From Azospirillum sp. TSH58 (GTDB taxonomy: Bacteria > Pseudomonadota > Alphaproteobacteria > Azospirillales > Azospirillaceae), in the NCBI RefSeq assembly GCF_003119115.1, contig NZ_CP022364.1, positions 2,804,001 to 2,868,000 of the forward strand: a stretch of DNA of 64,000 bases. The letters run 5' to 3'. How positions within the stretch are numbered: position 1 is the first letter of the stretch; the number at the start of each line of letters is the position of its first letter. A program made the position numbers and the translations under genes. Below are positions 1-12,804 of this stretch, piece after piece. The notes beneath the pieces were generated by a model. The model did not search any database, was not told the origin of the DNA, and saw nothing but the letters and a program-made list of their open reading frames with translations.

Positions 1-397
<397 letters not shown>

Positions 398-496
398 GGG
401 TGGTCCTCCGGTCGGCTGGTGTGCGAACGGCCACCATAGCGCGCCCGGATGGTGGGCTGGAAGGCTGGAAAGGGCGGGGAGGATGGGAGATTGCGG

Positions 497-1015
497 ATGA
501 AAGCGGGATGGCGCGCCATGGAAGCGACGGACCTGGACCGTGTGATGGCCATCGCCGAGATCGTGCACCCCGATTACCCGGAGGACCGCGCCGTCTTTGC
601 CGAGCGTCTGGCCCTTTATCCGGAGGGGTGCGCCATGGCGGAAATCGATGGGGCCGTGGCGGACGGGGACTGCATCGGCTACATCGTCATGCATCCGGGG
701 CGGCTGGGCGTTCCGCCGCCGCTCGACTCGCCGCTCGGCGCGCTGCCGGAGGGGGCGGATTGCCTTTATCTGCACGACGTCGCCCTGCTGCCCGCGGCGC
801 GGGGGCTGGGGTTGGGCGTGGCGGCGCTGGAGCGCATGGACGCGCTGGCGGCGCGGCAGGGTTTCCGCTGGCTGGCCCTGACCTCCACCCCCGGCGCGCG
901 GGCCTTCTGGGACGCGCAGGGTTTCCTGCCACACGACGGTGGGGCCGGTCTGGCGGCCAAGCTCGCCTCCTACGGCGGCGGCATGACCTACATGACCAAG
1001 CCGGTGACAGGCTGA
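497..1015 (+). CDS. GNAT family N-acetyltransferase
   Basis: A 172-residue single-domain acetyltransferase. The acetyl-CoA pyrophosphate loop RGLGLG lies at residues 102-107, after the strand LYLHDVALLP, and is followed by the C-terminal GNAT motif ARAFWDAQGF. The substrate cannot be deduced. The frame is open from 449, but the ATG at 497 is preferred because the purine-rich stretch GGGGAGGATGGGAGA lies just upstream and the extra 16 residues look non-coding. It is divergent from cysQ and followed by a strong inverted repeat. Confidence 0.85.
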   Translation: MKAGWRAMEATDLDRVMAIAEIVHPDYPEDRAVFAERLALYPEGCAMAEIDGAVADGDCIGYIVMHPGRLGVPPPLDSPLGALPEGADCLYLHDVALLPAARGLGLGVAALERMDALAARQGFRWLALTSTPGARAFWDAQGFLPHDGGAGLAAKLASYGGGMTYMTKPVTG

Positions 1016-1035
1016 GCCGGCGCATTGGATGAATT

Positions 1036-1085
1036 TTGCCGCAAATTGAATCCTTTTCACGGGGCGTGGATTCGATTTGCGGCAA
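1036..1085. repeat. 18-bp inverted repeat with 14-nt loop
   Basis: The arms at 1036-1053 and 1068-1085 pair over 18 positions with a single T/G mismatch, which would be a wobble in RNA. The loop is 14 nt. No T-run follows on the top strand, so it is not a textbook Rho-independent terminator. It starts 21 bp after the acetyltransferase stop and ends 86 bp before the hemerythrin start. It could be a 3' stabilising hairpin, an operator or a small mobile-repeat copy. Confidence 0.7.
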
Positions 1086-1171
1086 GTTGTCCGACCCCGG
1101 CGCGCGGTTCCGGATGTTATGTTGCGGCCTTTCCCACACCTTCAGCGCGGCCTTTCGCCGTCAGGCCCCCC

Positions 1172-1606
1172 ATGCAGCCATCTGTCCGTTTCCCGTGGAA
1201 GACCGAATACACGGTTGGAAACGAGTCCATCGACGAGCAGCACCGGACGCTTCTGGAACTGGCCGGGCTGCTGCACATGGCGGTGGCGGCGGGGCAGGGC
1301 TACAAGATCATCCAAAGCGCCTTCGCCGCCCTGGTGAAGTACACGGAGGAGCATTTCTCCGCCGAGGAGCGCTTCTGGACCGACGCCAGGAGCGGCGCCG
1401 TCGAGAAGCACAAGCGGCTGCACCGGCAGATCACCGAGGAACTGCTGGCCCTGCGGTTCGAAGGGCCGTACGGCGTCGTCTTCTGCACCCCCAACGAATT
1501 GACCAACTGGGTCGAGCACCGCCTGATCGCCCATTTCATCGAAGAGGATCAGGGCGTCTACCGCAGCCTGACCCAGGGTGCCAAGCGCAAGCGGACCTCC
1601 GCCTGA
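1172..1606 (+). CDS. Bacteriohemerythrin
   Basis: A 144-residue single-domain hemerythrin. All diiron ligands expected for the family are visible: H24 in DEQH, H61 and E65 in HFSAEE, H80 and H84 in HKRLH, and H121 with D126 in HFIEED. Such proteins bind oxygen at a non-haem diiron site, and single-domain bacterial forms are proposed to store, deliver or sense O2, which suits a microaerophile. The open frame extends back to 1025, but that part crosses an inverted repeat and lacks domain content, so the ATG at 1172 is used. No signal peptide, so a cytoplasmic protein. Confidence 0.9.
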   Translation: MQPSVRFPWKTEYTVGNESIDEQHRTLLELAGLLHMAVAAGQGYKIIQSAFAALVKYTEEHFSAEERFWTDARSGAVEKHKRLHRQITEELLALRFEGPYGVVFCTPNELTNWVEHRLIAHFIEEDQGVYRSLTQGAKRKRTSA

Positions 1607-1958
1607 CCGCCGTTTCCGGCGCCGCTTTTCCCCGACGTCACGGTCGCCCGCTCCCGACGGGGCGGCCGGCTTCATGGTCCGCTTCATGGTCCGCTTGATG
1701 GCCGGCTCGCGACGCGAACCGCCGGCACAGCTTTGCCTGAATGGCCCTGACCGGGAAATTCAATGCAAATGTATTTAAAAGAATCAATTTCCATTTCAAA
1801 AATTATCATGGCTAGTGTTTCGCTGTGCCCTGACCGATGACGCAATAAATATAAATGAATGCAATTCATGTGATCGTTATCTACGCTTGTATGATTTGCA
1901 ATATAATCAAATGAAGGCGAGCGGATGGGGTTTATCAAACAAAAAATGAGGGAGCGCC
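1607..1958. other. Intergenic region with AT-rich leader and short repeats
   Basis: No gene is apparent. The first 140 bp are GC-rich and contain a 12-bp unit (CTTCATGGTCCG) repeated twice at 1670-1693, with a third diverged copy at 1694-1705. From about 1755 to 1950 the composition swings to AT-rich, unlike the rest of the window. This part includes an inverted repeat ATGAAT-GCA-ATTCAT at 1855-1869 and several TATAAT-like hexamers. It probably holds the promoter and operator of the crystallin/aerolysin-like gene; GGGAG upstream of 1959 is its ribosome-binding site. Confidence 0.6.
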
Positions 1959-3251
1959 ATGACCGAACTCTATAAACTGCCGCCGTCAACGTCGGTGGCC
2001 TATCCGTCCAGCCTTCCGTCGGGAACAGTGAAGCTGTACGCCGATCAGAACTGGAACAGCGACAGCCTGACCATCACCACCTCGGGCGCGATCGAAGGCG
2101 TGCAGAGTTCCTTTGCCGGGACCAACCTGAACGACCGGACGACCTGGGTTGCCTTCAACCTGCCGGAAGGGGTCGTCCTGACCCTGCTGGAGCACAAGAC
2201 CACCCCGCCCGCCGGCCAGCCCTACAGCTTCAACGGCTGCGGGCGTTGCGTCGATCTGATCGGCAACGGCACGACGCAAACGGTCGATGTCGAGAAGCTC
2301 GGTGCCAACGACTGCCTGTCCGCTTACATCTGGCGGCGCGTGGACGTGAACACCGGCGTGTTCCAGCTGTTCGACGGACTCAACTATGCCGACAACCGCA
2401 ACACCTTCTTCCTCTGCGAATGGCCGATGGGTTCGGTGCTGTCGCTGGCGGGCTGGTACATCTGCGACCGGGCGGCGTCGATCTATTTCGGCGGGCTGAC
2501 CGCCCAGCAGGTGTCGCTGTACGACGGCGGGCAGGGCGACGGGGAAACCATGTCCGTTGCCGGCTGGCTGAGCATGGACGGCATTCCGGACCTGCGCAGC
2601 AACTCCTTCGTCGACAAGGAGGCGTCGTGGCGGTGGGATCTGCTGACTCCGGTCCATTCGGAGGTCGAGCCCTTCTCGATCACTTCGCCGGTGCCCACCA
2701 ACCCGTCGAGCACGATCTCCAGCTCCATCTCCGGAACCAACCAGGGAACGGCGACGCTGTCCGACACGGTGTCCGTCACCAGCGGAAAATCGCAGTCGCT
2801 GACGCTGTCGGTCACCGATTCCTACACCATCGGCTATGTCCAGGAGGTGCGCTTCACCTACGGAATCGGTCTGACCGGCGAGGTCGAGGTCGGCTGCACC
2901 TTCTCCATGTCCTACAGCTACACGGGCACGAAGGAGACCTCGGTCACCAACTACTACGAACTGGCGGTCAGCCAGACGGTCGAGATCCCGGCCGACTGCC
3001 GCTACAGCTCGACGATGACGATCCTGATGGCCGAAATCCCGCCGACCTCCTACAGCACGCCGGCCGTCTTCTACTACACCCAGCCGGTGCCCGGTTCGAC
3101 CTACGATCCGGCGATGAGCGCCGAACTCGGCAAGACCGTCTACGCGCTGCGCCAGACGGTGACGGGCTATATCAACGGCGGCGTCTCGGTGGATGTCCGG
3201 AGCAGCACGGAAACCCAGCCGCTGACCGTGGCGGCGCTGGCCGACGCCTGA
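1959..3251 (+). CDS. Putative beta/gamma-crystallin-like plus aerolysin-like pore-forming protein
   Basis: A 430-residue protein that I could not match to a named gene. Residues 22-68 and 182-226 look like beta/gamma-crystallin Greek keys: VKLYADQNW with NLNDRTTW (close to the Ca-binding N/D-N/D-x-x-S/T-S motif), and VSLYDGG with IPDLRSNSF. Residues about 235-415 are a Ser/Thr-rich alternating beta pattern (SLTLSVTDSYTIGYVQEV, then GCTFSMSYSYTGTKE) typical of the aerolysin/ETX-MTX2 membrane-insertion region. No N-terminal signal peptide is seen, so release would need another route. It has eight cysteines. It stands alone behind an AT-rich promoter region, which suggests horizontal acquisition. 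The domain reading is inference from sequence pattern; the gene itself is certain. Confidence 0.6.
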   Translation: MTELYKLPPSTSVAYPSSLPSGTVKLYADQNWNSDSLTITTSGAIEGVQSSFAGTNLNDRTTWVAFNLPEGVVLTLLEHKTTPPAGQPYSFNGCGRCVDLIGNGTTQTVDVEKLGANDCLSAYIWRRVDVNTGVFQLFDGLNYADNRNTFFLCEWPMGSVLSLAGWYICDRAASIYFGGLTAQQVSLYDGGQGDGETMSVAGWLSMDGIPDLRSNSFVDKEASWRWDLLTPVHSEVEPFSITSPVPTNPSSTISSSISGTNQGTATLSDTVSVTSGKSQSLTLSVTDSYTIGYVQEVRFTYGIGLTGEVEVGCTFSMSYSYTGTKETSVTNYYELAVSQTVEIPADCRYSSTMTILMAEIPPTSYSTPAVFYYTQPVPGSTYDPAMSAELGKTVYALRQTVTGYINGGVSVDVRSSTETQPLTVAALADA

Positions 3252-3431
3252 CGCCGGAACCGCCCGCGACGCGGGTCCGCCATCGCAGGTTTAGCGCCCA
3301 ACGTTGCCTTTGCCGTGGAACGGACCCAACTCTAACTGGTTTATGATGTGGCGCGGCTGCCGGATGGGCGCGGGATTCCCCGCCCGCCCGGCGACCCCGC
3401 TCCACCAGACCAGCGGAGCGACGGCGGCGGT

Positions 3432-6755
<3,324 letters not shown>

Positions 6756-6861
6756 GGCGCAACCCGAAACGCGGCATAGGACGCCGCGGGCGTGGTGTGA
6801 CAAACGCCCCGGCGCTATGTTCACACCCCAAGAACGAGCAAGGGTAGGGGAAAGTCAGCCG

Positions 6862-9126
6862 ATGCCGAACGACATCCGAACGGGAAACCGTGCCAAGGCG
6901 CAGGAAGCGTCGCCGAAGGCCGTGTCGCCGTTGAGCGGCGGCATCGAGGCCATCGTCCGCGCCGACCACGGCGATCCCTTCGCGATCCTGGGCATGCACC
7001 AGACGGGCAAGGACCAGCCCGTCGAGGTCCGCGCCTTCATCCCCGGCGCGGAGAAGCTCTGGGTGGTCGACAGCCTGTCGGGCGATCCGGTGGGCGAGGC
7101 CGACAAGGTCCATGACGAGGGCTTCTTCGTCGCGGTGCTGCCCGACCGCAAGGAGCGCTTCCGCTATCGTCTGCGCGTCCAGTTCCCGCTGGCGACGGTG
7201 GAGTTCGAGGACGTTTACCGCTTCCCGTACGTTCTGGGCGAGCTGGACATCCATCTGCTGGCCGAGGGCACGCACCTCAAGAGCTTCGAGCGGCTGGGCG
7301 CCCACCCGCGGGAGATCGATGGGGTGGCCGGCGTGGCCTTCGCCGTCTGGGCGCCCAACGCCCGGCGGGTCAGCGTCGTCGGCGATTTCTGCGACTGGGA
7401 CGGGCGGCGCCTGCCGATGCGCAAGCGCGTGGAGGCCGGCGTGTGGGAGATCTTCGTGCCCCACGCCACCGCCGGCCAGCGCTACAAGTTCGAGATCAAG
7501 GGGGCGGGCGGCGACCTGCTGCCGCTGAAGTCCGATCCCTACGCCTTCCAGGCGGAGTTCCGTCCGCAGACCGCGTCCGTCGTGCATGGGCTGCCGTCCT
7601 ACGACTGGCAGGACACCGAGTGGCAGCGGACCCGTTCCGCCAGCGCCGACCTGACCGCGCCGATCTCCATCTACGAGGTCCATCTCGGCTCCTGGGCGCG
7701 GGTGCCGGAGGAGGGCGACCGCTTCCTCACCTACCGCGAGCTGGCCGACCGGCTGGTGCCCTATGTGAAGGATCTGGGTTTCACCCACATCGAGCTGCTG
7801 CCGATCACCGAGCATCCCTTCGACGGATCCTGGGGCTACCAGCCGATCGGCATGTACGCGCCGACCAGCCGCCACGGCACGCCGGAGGACTTCAAGTTCT
7901 TCGTGGACGCCTGCCACGCGGCGGGGATCGGGCTGCTGCTCGACTGGGTGCCCGGCCATTTCCCGACCGATCCGCACGGGCTGGGCTGGTTCGACGGCAC
8001 GCACCTCTACGAGCACGCCGACCCGCGCCAGGGCTACCACCAGGACTGGAACACGCTGATCTACAATTTCGGCCGGACGGAGGTGCAGAACTTCCTGTTG
8101 GGCAACGCGCTGTTCTGGCTGGAGCATTACCGGCTGGACGGGCTGCGGGTCGACGCCGTGGCCTCCATGCTCTACCTCGACTACAGCCGCAAGGCCGGCG
8201 AGTGGGTCCCCAACCGCTTCGGCGGGCGCGAAAACCTGGAATCCATCGCCTTCCTGAAGCGGATGAACGAGCTGACCTACGGCCACCACCAGGGGATCAT
8301 GACGGTGGCCGAGGAGTCCACGGCCTGGCCGGCGGTGTCGCGGCCCGTCTATCTCGGCGGGCTGGGCTTCGGCTACAAGTGGAACATGGGCTGGATGCAC
8401 GACACGCTGGAGTACATGGCGAAGGACCCCATCCACCGCCGCTACCACCACCACCAGCTCACCTTCGGCCTGATCTACCAGTTCTCGGAAAACTTCGTCC
8501 TGCCGCTCAGCCACGACGAGGTGGTGCACGGCAAGGGCTCGCTGATCAACAAGATGCCGGGCGACGACTGGCAGAAGTTCGCCAACCTGCGCGCCTATTA
8601 CGGCTTCATGTTCGCCCATCCCGGCAAGAAGCTGCTGTTCATGGGCGGCGAGTTCGGCCAGTGGCGCGAGTGGAGCGAGACGCGCAGCCTGGACTGGCAC
8701 CTGCTGGAGGAGCCGCTGCACCATGGGCTGCATGCGCTGGTGCGCGACCTGAACCGGATGTACCGCGGCCTGAAGCCGCTGCACCAGACCGACTGCGACC
8801 CGGCCGGCTTCGAATGGATCGAGGCCAACGACAGCGACAACTCCATCCTCGCCTTCCTGCGCAAGAGCGGGGAGGACCCGGAGCACCATGTGGTCGTGGT
8901 CTGCAACTTCACCCCGCTGCCGCGCGACGGCTACCGGGTCGGCGTCGCCCTGCCGGGGCGGTACGAGGAGGTGCTGAACACCGACGCGCCGGAGTATGGC
9001 GGCAGCGGCGTCGGCAACGCCGGGGGCGTGGAGAGCGAGGAGACGGAATGGCATGGCCGCCCGCATTCCATCAGCCTGACCCTGCCGCCGCTGGGCACGC
9101 TGGTGCTGGAGCGCAAGGCCGGGTAG
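6862..9126 (+). CDS. glgB: 1,4-alpha-glucan branching enzyme
   Basis: 754 residues, the normal length for long GlgB proteins. The N-terminus has the GlgB N1 segment ([12 protein letters not shown]) and a CBM48 domain ([20 protein letters not shown]), followed by a GH13 barrel with [11 protein letters not shown] (nucleophile Asp), [10 protein letters not shown] (acid/base Glu) and [13 protein letters not shown]. It cuts alpha-1,4 glucan chains and re-attaches them as alpha-1,6 branches. The ATG at 6862 is chosen over 6817 because AGGGGAAAG lies just upstream. It is likely cotranscribed with treS-mak. Confidence 0.95.
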   Translation: MPNDIRTGNRAKAQEASPKAVSPLSGGIEAIVRADHGDPFAILGMHQTGKDQPVEVRAFIPGAEKLWVVDSLSGDPVGEADKVHDEGFFVAVLPDRKERFRYRLRVQFPLATVEFEDVYRFPYVLGELDIHLLAEGTHLKSFERLGAHPREIDGVAGVAFAVWAPNARRVSVVGDFCDWDGRRLPMRKRVEAGVWEIFVPHATAGQRYKFEIKGAGGDLLPLKSDPYAFQAEFRPQTASVVHGLPSYDWQDTEWQRTRSASADLTAPISIYEVHLGSWARVPEEGDRFLTYRELADRLVPYVKDLGFTHIELLPITEHPFDGSWGYQPIGMYAPTSRHGTPEDFKFFVDACHAAGIGLLLDWVPGHFPTDPHGLGWFDGTHLYEHADPRQGYHQDWNTLIYNFGRTEVQNFLLGNALFWLEHYRLDGLRVDAVASMLYLDYSRKAGEWVPNRFGGRENLESIAFLKRMNELTYGHHQGIMTVAEESTAWPAVSRPVYLGGLGFGYKWNMGWMHDTLEYMAKDPIHRRYHHHQLTFGLIYQFSENFVLPLSHDEVVHGKGSLINKMPGDDWQKFANLRAYYGFMFAHPGKKLLFMGGEFGQWREWSETRSLDWHLLEEPLHHGLHALVRDLNRMYRGLKPLHQTDCDPAGFEWIEANDSDNSILAFLRKSGEDPEHHVVVVCNFTPLPRDGYRVGVALPGRYEEVLNTDAPEYGGSGVGNAGGVESEETEWHGRPHSISLTLPPLGTLVLERKAG

Positions 9127-9155
9127 GGGCAGCGTTTCGATCAAAGGGAGAAGGG

Positions 9156-9198
9156 AGGAGCGGCGTTCCGCACTTGACGTGACCGGCGTGCCGCTCCT
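9156..9198 (+). terminator. Possible terminator after glgB
   Basis: A perfect 9-bp stem (AGGAGCGGC / GCCGCTCCT) with a 25-nt loop, followed directly by TTATT. It lies 30 bp after the glgB stop and 106 bp before glgX. The long loop makes it weaker than a canonical terminator, so partial read-through into glgX is plausible. Confidence 0.45.
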
Positions 9199-9303
9199 TT
9201 ATTGCAAGAGGTGGCTATCCGCTTCGGCTAGGTCAGCCGCTGCGCCGACGCAAGCCGCTTGCGGTTCCGCCCGATCTCCAGCGCCCCTGGTGAGTCTGCC
9301 CTG

Positions 9304-11454
9304 ATGTCCATCTCCACCGCCACGCGCACCGCCGTCTGGCCCGGCAAGCCCTATCCCCTCGGGGCGAACTGGGACGGGTTCGGGGTCAACTTCGCCCTGT
9401 TCTCCGCCCACGCCGAGAAGGTCGAGCTGTGCCTGTTCGACCAGACCGGCCAGCGTGAGGTCGAGCGGGTCGTCCTGCCGGAGCACACCGACGAGGTCTG
9501 GCACGGCTATCTGCCGGAGGCCCGGCCGGGCCTGCTCTACGGCTACCGGGTCCATGGCCCCTACGAGCCGCTGGCCGGGCACCGCTTCAACCCGAACAAG
9601 CTGCTGCTCGACCCCTACGCCAAGGCGCTGTTCGGGCCGTTCCGCTGGTCGGACGCCCATTACGGCTACCGCGTCGGCTCGACGCGCGAGGACCTGTCCT
9701 TCGACCGGCGCGACAACGCCCGCGGCATGCCGAAATGCCGGGTGGTGGACCGCGCCTTCACCTGGGGGCACGACCGGCATCCGGCGATTCCCTGGTCGGA
9801 CACGGTGATCTACGAGACTCATGTCGGCGGCTTCACCATGCGCCATCCGGAGGTGCCGGCCCCGCTGCGCGGCACCTTCGCCGGCATGTCCACCCACGCG
9901 GTGATCGACTATCTGAAGGCGCTCGGCATCACCTCGGTGGAGTTCCTGCCGGTGCAGTCCTTCGCCGACGACCGGCATCTGGTCGGGCAGGGCCTGCGCA
10001 ACTACTGGGGCTACAACAGCGTCGGCTTCTTCGCGCCCGAGCCGCGCTACATGACCACCGGCGTGCTGTCGGAGTTCAAGACCATGGTCGCCCGCCTGCA
10101 CGAGGCGGGGATCGAGGTCATCCTCGACGTGGTCTACAACCACACGGGCGAGGGCAACCATCTCGGCCCCACCCTGTCCTTCAAGGGCATCGACAATCTC
10201 AGCTACTACCGGCTGCTGCCCGACAGCCCGCGCTTCTACATCAACGACACCGGCACCGGGAACACCCTGAATCTCAGCCACCCGCGCGTTCTCCAGATGG
10301 TCATGGACAGCCTGCGCTACTGGGTGACGGAGATGCACGTCGACGGCTTCCGCTTCGACCTCGCCACCGTGCTGGCGCGGGAGCCCTATGGCTTCGACCC
10401 CGGTTCGGGCTTCCTCGACGCGGTGCGGCAGGACCCGGCGCTGGCCGACGTGAAGCTGATCGCCGAGCCGTGGGACGTCGGTCCCGGCGGCTATCAGGTC
10501 GGCAATTTCCCGCCGGGCTGGGCCGAGTGGAACGACCGCTACCGCGACACCGTGCGCCGCTACTGGCGCGGCGACGACGGGATGCTGCCGGAACTGGCCG
10601 GGCGCATCGCCGGCTCGTCGGACCTGTTCGAGAAGCGCGGGCGGCGGCCCTGGTCGTCGGTGAACTTCGTCACGGCGCACGACGGCTTCACCCTGCACGA
10701 CCTCGTCTCCTACAACGACAAGCACAACTGGGCCAACGGCGAGGACAACCGCGACGGCCATTCCGCCAACCATTCCTGGAACCATGGGGTGGAGGGCGAG
10801 ACCGACGACCCGGCGATCCGCGAGGCTCGCGCCAAGCAGAAGCGCAACCTGCTGGCCACCCTGTTCCTGTCGCAGGGCACGCCGATGATGCTGGCCGGCG
10901 ATGAGATCGGCCACAGCCAGAAGGGCAACAACAACGCCTATTGCCAGGACAACGAGACCTCCTGGCTCGACTGGGCGCGGCTGAAGGGCGAGGGCGGGCC
11001 GATGCTGGCCTTCGTCAAGCGGCTGATCGCGCTTCGCAAGGCCCATCCGGTGCTGCGCCGCCCGGTGTTCCTGCACGGCCGCCGCACCTCCGCGGACGGG
11101 CTGAAGGACATCGTCTGGTACACGCCGCAGGGGGTGGAGAAGTCGGCGGAGGATTGGCGCAACGGCCATGCGCGCTGCATCATGCTGCTGCTGAACGGCC
11201 ATGCCGGGAGCTACACCGGGGTGGACGGGGCGCCGCAGGACGACGGGGTGCTGCTGATCGTGCTGAACGCCCACACCGACACGGTGAACGTCACCCTGCC
11301 CGAGGTGCCGGACGCGCGCGGCTGGCGCTGCGTGCTCGACACCCGCGTGGCGGACGGGGCCGGCGACGGGCGGATGCAACTCGCCGGGCGGACGATGCCG
11401 GTGGACGGGCGGACCGCCCTGGTGTTCGTGCAGGTCGAATCGCCCGGTCGTTGA
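9304..11454 (+). CDS. glgX: Glycogen debranching protein GlgX
   Basis: 716 residues. An N-terminal CBM48 segment (PLGANWDGFGVNFALFSAHA) is followed by a GH13 isoamylase-type barrel with DGFRFDLATVL (nucleophile), LIAEPWDVG (acid/base) and FVTAHDGFTLHDLVSYN. GlgX hydrolyses the alpha-1,6 linkages of short side chains left on phosphorylase-limit glycogen. The ATG at 9304 is preferred to an in-frame codon at 9259 because homologues begin close to the CBM48. A possible terminator separates it from glgB, so it may also have its own promoter in the 177-bp gap. Confidence 0.93.
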   Translation: MSISTATRTAVWPGKPYPLGANWDGFGVNFALFSAHAEKVELCLFDQTGQREVERVVLPEHTDEVWHGYLPEARPGLLYGYRVHGPYEPLAGHRFNPNKLLLDPYAKALFGPFRWSDAHYGYRVGSTREDLSFDRRDNARGMPKCRVVDRAFTWGHDRHPAIPWSDTVIYETHVGGFTMRHPEVPAPLRGTFAGMSTHAVIDYLKALGITSVEFLPVQSFADDRHLVGQGLRNYWGYNSVGFFAPEPRYMTTGVLSEFKTMVARLHEAGIEVILDVVYNHTGEGNHLGPTLSFKGIDNLSYYRLLPDSPRFYINDTGTGNTLNLSHPRVLQMVMDSLRYWVTEMHVDGFRFDLATVLAREPYGFDPGSGFLDAVRQDPALADVKLIAEPWDVGPGGYQVGNFPPGWAEWNDRYRDTVRRYWRGDDGMLPELAGRIAGSSDLFEKRGRRPWSSVNFVTAHDGFTLHDLVSYNDKHNWANGEDNRDGHSANHSWNHGVEGETDDPAIREARAKQKRNLLATLFLSQGTPMMLAGDEIGHSQKGNNNAYCQDNETSWLDWARLKGEGGPMLAFVKRLIALRKAHPVLRRPVFLHGRRTSADGLKDIVWYTPQGVEKSAEDWRNGHARCIMLLLNGHAGSYTGVDGAPQDDGVLLIVLNAHTDTVNVTLPEVPDARGWRCVLDTRVADGAGDGRMQLAGRTMPVDGRTALVFVQVESPGR

Positions 11455-11541
11455 TGCGGGTCAATAGGCGGTATTTTCCGCCTGTGCTAACGTCGAGGCC
11501 GGGGGCGGCTCCTCCACCTCCGGTTTTCGCGGAACCGACGC

Positions 11542-12579
11542 ATGCCCGACTACGACTTCTCCCTGGTTGACGCGGCCATCATCGACACGCAGTCCAACGG
11601 CCAACGCGTCCTGCGCGAGGTGCTGGCGCGGCTGGGAATGAAGCGGACGGGCGTCCACAACTCGGTCCAGGACGCGACGGAGGCGATGACCGCGGCGACG
11701 CCGGACCTGATCCTGCTGGACACCGACGGGGAGGAGGCGGAGGCGCTGCGCCTCATCCGCCGCCTGCGCAACGAGCCGGACACCCGCAACCCCTATGCCT
11801 GCATCGTCGCCACGACGTGGCAGCCGACGCCGCTGCTGGTCATGCGCGTCACCAACGCCGGGGCGGACGACCTGCTGGTGAAGCCGGTCTCGCCCAAGAA
11901 GGTGCAGGACCGGCTGGGCGCCCTGATCGAATCGCGCAAGAAGTTCGTGGTCACCGCCGACTACACCGGCCCCGACCGGCGCAAGTCGCCGCGCGAGGGC
12001 GCCCAGGTGCCGCTGCTCGACGCGCCCAACACGCTGCGGCTGAAGGCGACCAATCGCTGGGCCCACATCAACGCCCGCCAGCTCATGGCCGAGGCCAACC
12101 ACTTCGTCAACGAACAGAAGCTGCTGCGCATCAGCGTGCAGGTCGCCTTCCTCATCGAGTTCGCCGCCCCCGGCCTGACCGCCCGCCCGCCGGAGCGCAT
12201 GGCGGTGGAGCATCTGGCCCGCGCGCCGGCCTTCCTCGACGACCTGCTGCGCCGCCTCGACGATCTGAGCGAGCCGGGGCCGGCGGAGTCCGTCGCCAAG
12301 TCCCTGAAGATGATGGCGGAGCGCTTGCGCCTTCAGGCCGAATCGGGTGCCGTCGCGGAGGAGGAGCTGGAGCGCGTGCGCGCGCTCGCCCGCGACCTGA
12401 TGCAGGCGGTGGATGCGGCCCGCTCCCTGGAGGCCATGATGGCGGAGGTCGCCGCCGCCGTGACCGGCTACCGCACCCGCCTGGAGCAGATGGCGCAGGC
12501 CAAGGCGGAGGCCGCGAAGGCGGCGCTGGTCGTGTCCGCGGCGAATGGCGATGCCGCGAAAGAGGCGGTCGGGTCGTGA
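11542..12579 (+). CDS. Receiver-domain protein of unknown output
   Basis: 345 residues. Residues 8-130 resemble a response-regulator receiver: the phosphoacceptor is in LILLDTDG, a Thr in IVATTW and the conserved Lys in DDLLVKPVS. The acidic pair near the N-terminus is reduced to a single Asp (AIIDTQS instead of DD). A linker YTGPDRRKSPR, frequent after alphaproteobacterial receivers, leads to a helical, coiled-coil-rich C-terminus with no recognisable DNA-binding or enzymatic domain. It sits 87 bp after glgX and 225 bp before malQ on the same strand, so it may regulate or merely be inserted in the glucan cluster. No partner kinase is adjacent. Confidence 0.8.
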   Translation: MPDYDFSLVDAAIIDTQSNGQRVLREVLARLGMKRTGVHNSVQDATEAMTAATPDLILLDTDGEEAEALRLIRRLRNEPDTRNPYACIVATTWQPTPLLVMRVTNAGADDLLVKPVSPKKVQDRLGALIESRKKFVVTADYTGPDRRKSPREGAQVPLLDAPNTLRLKATNRWAHINARQLMAEANHFVNEQKLLRISVQVAFLIEFAAPGLTARPPERMAVEHLARAPAFLDDLLRRLDDLSEPGPAESVAKSLKMMAERLRLQAESGAVAEEELERVRALARDLMQAVDAARSLEAMMAEVAAAVTGYRTRLEQMAQAKAEAAKAALVVSAANGDAAKEAVGS

Positions 12580-12804
12580 ACCCGCGAATGGTGAGCCGCT
12601 GACGGCGACGGCCGGATCATCCAGGGTTGCGGCGCGTTGTCACCCTTGCCCCGTCGCCGCGCGCGAAAGCGTTGCGGTCAATATGAAAATTCGAATGTTC
12701 GGGGCTGGACGGAATCGGCCCGACGCGCAATGCTCGCGCGCAGGCCGTTGCGGCCAGGATGACGCCACCAAGACGCCACGACCGATAACCGCGGGGACCC
12801 CTGA

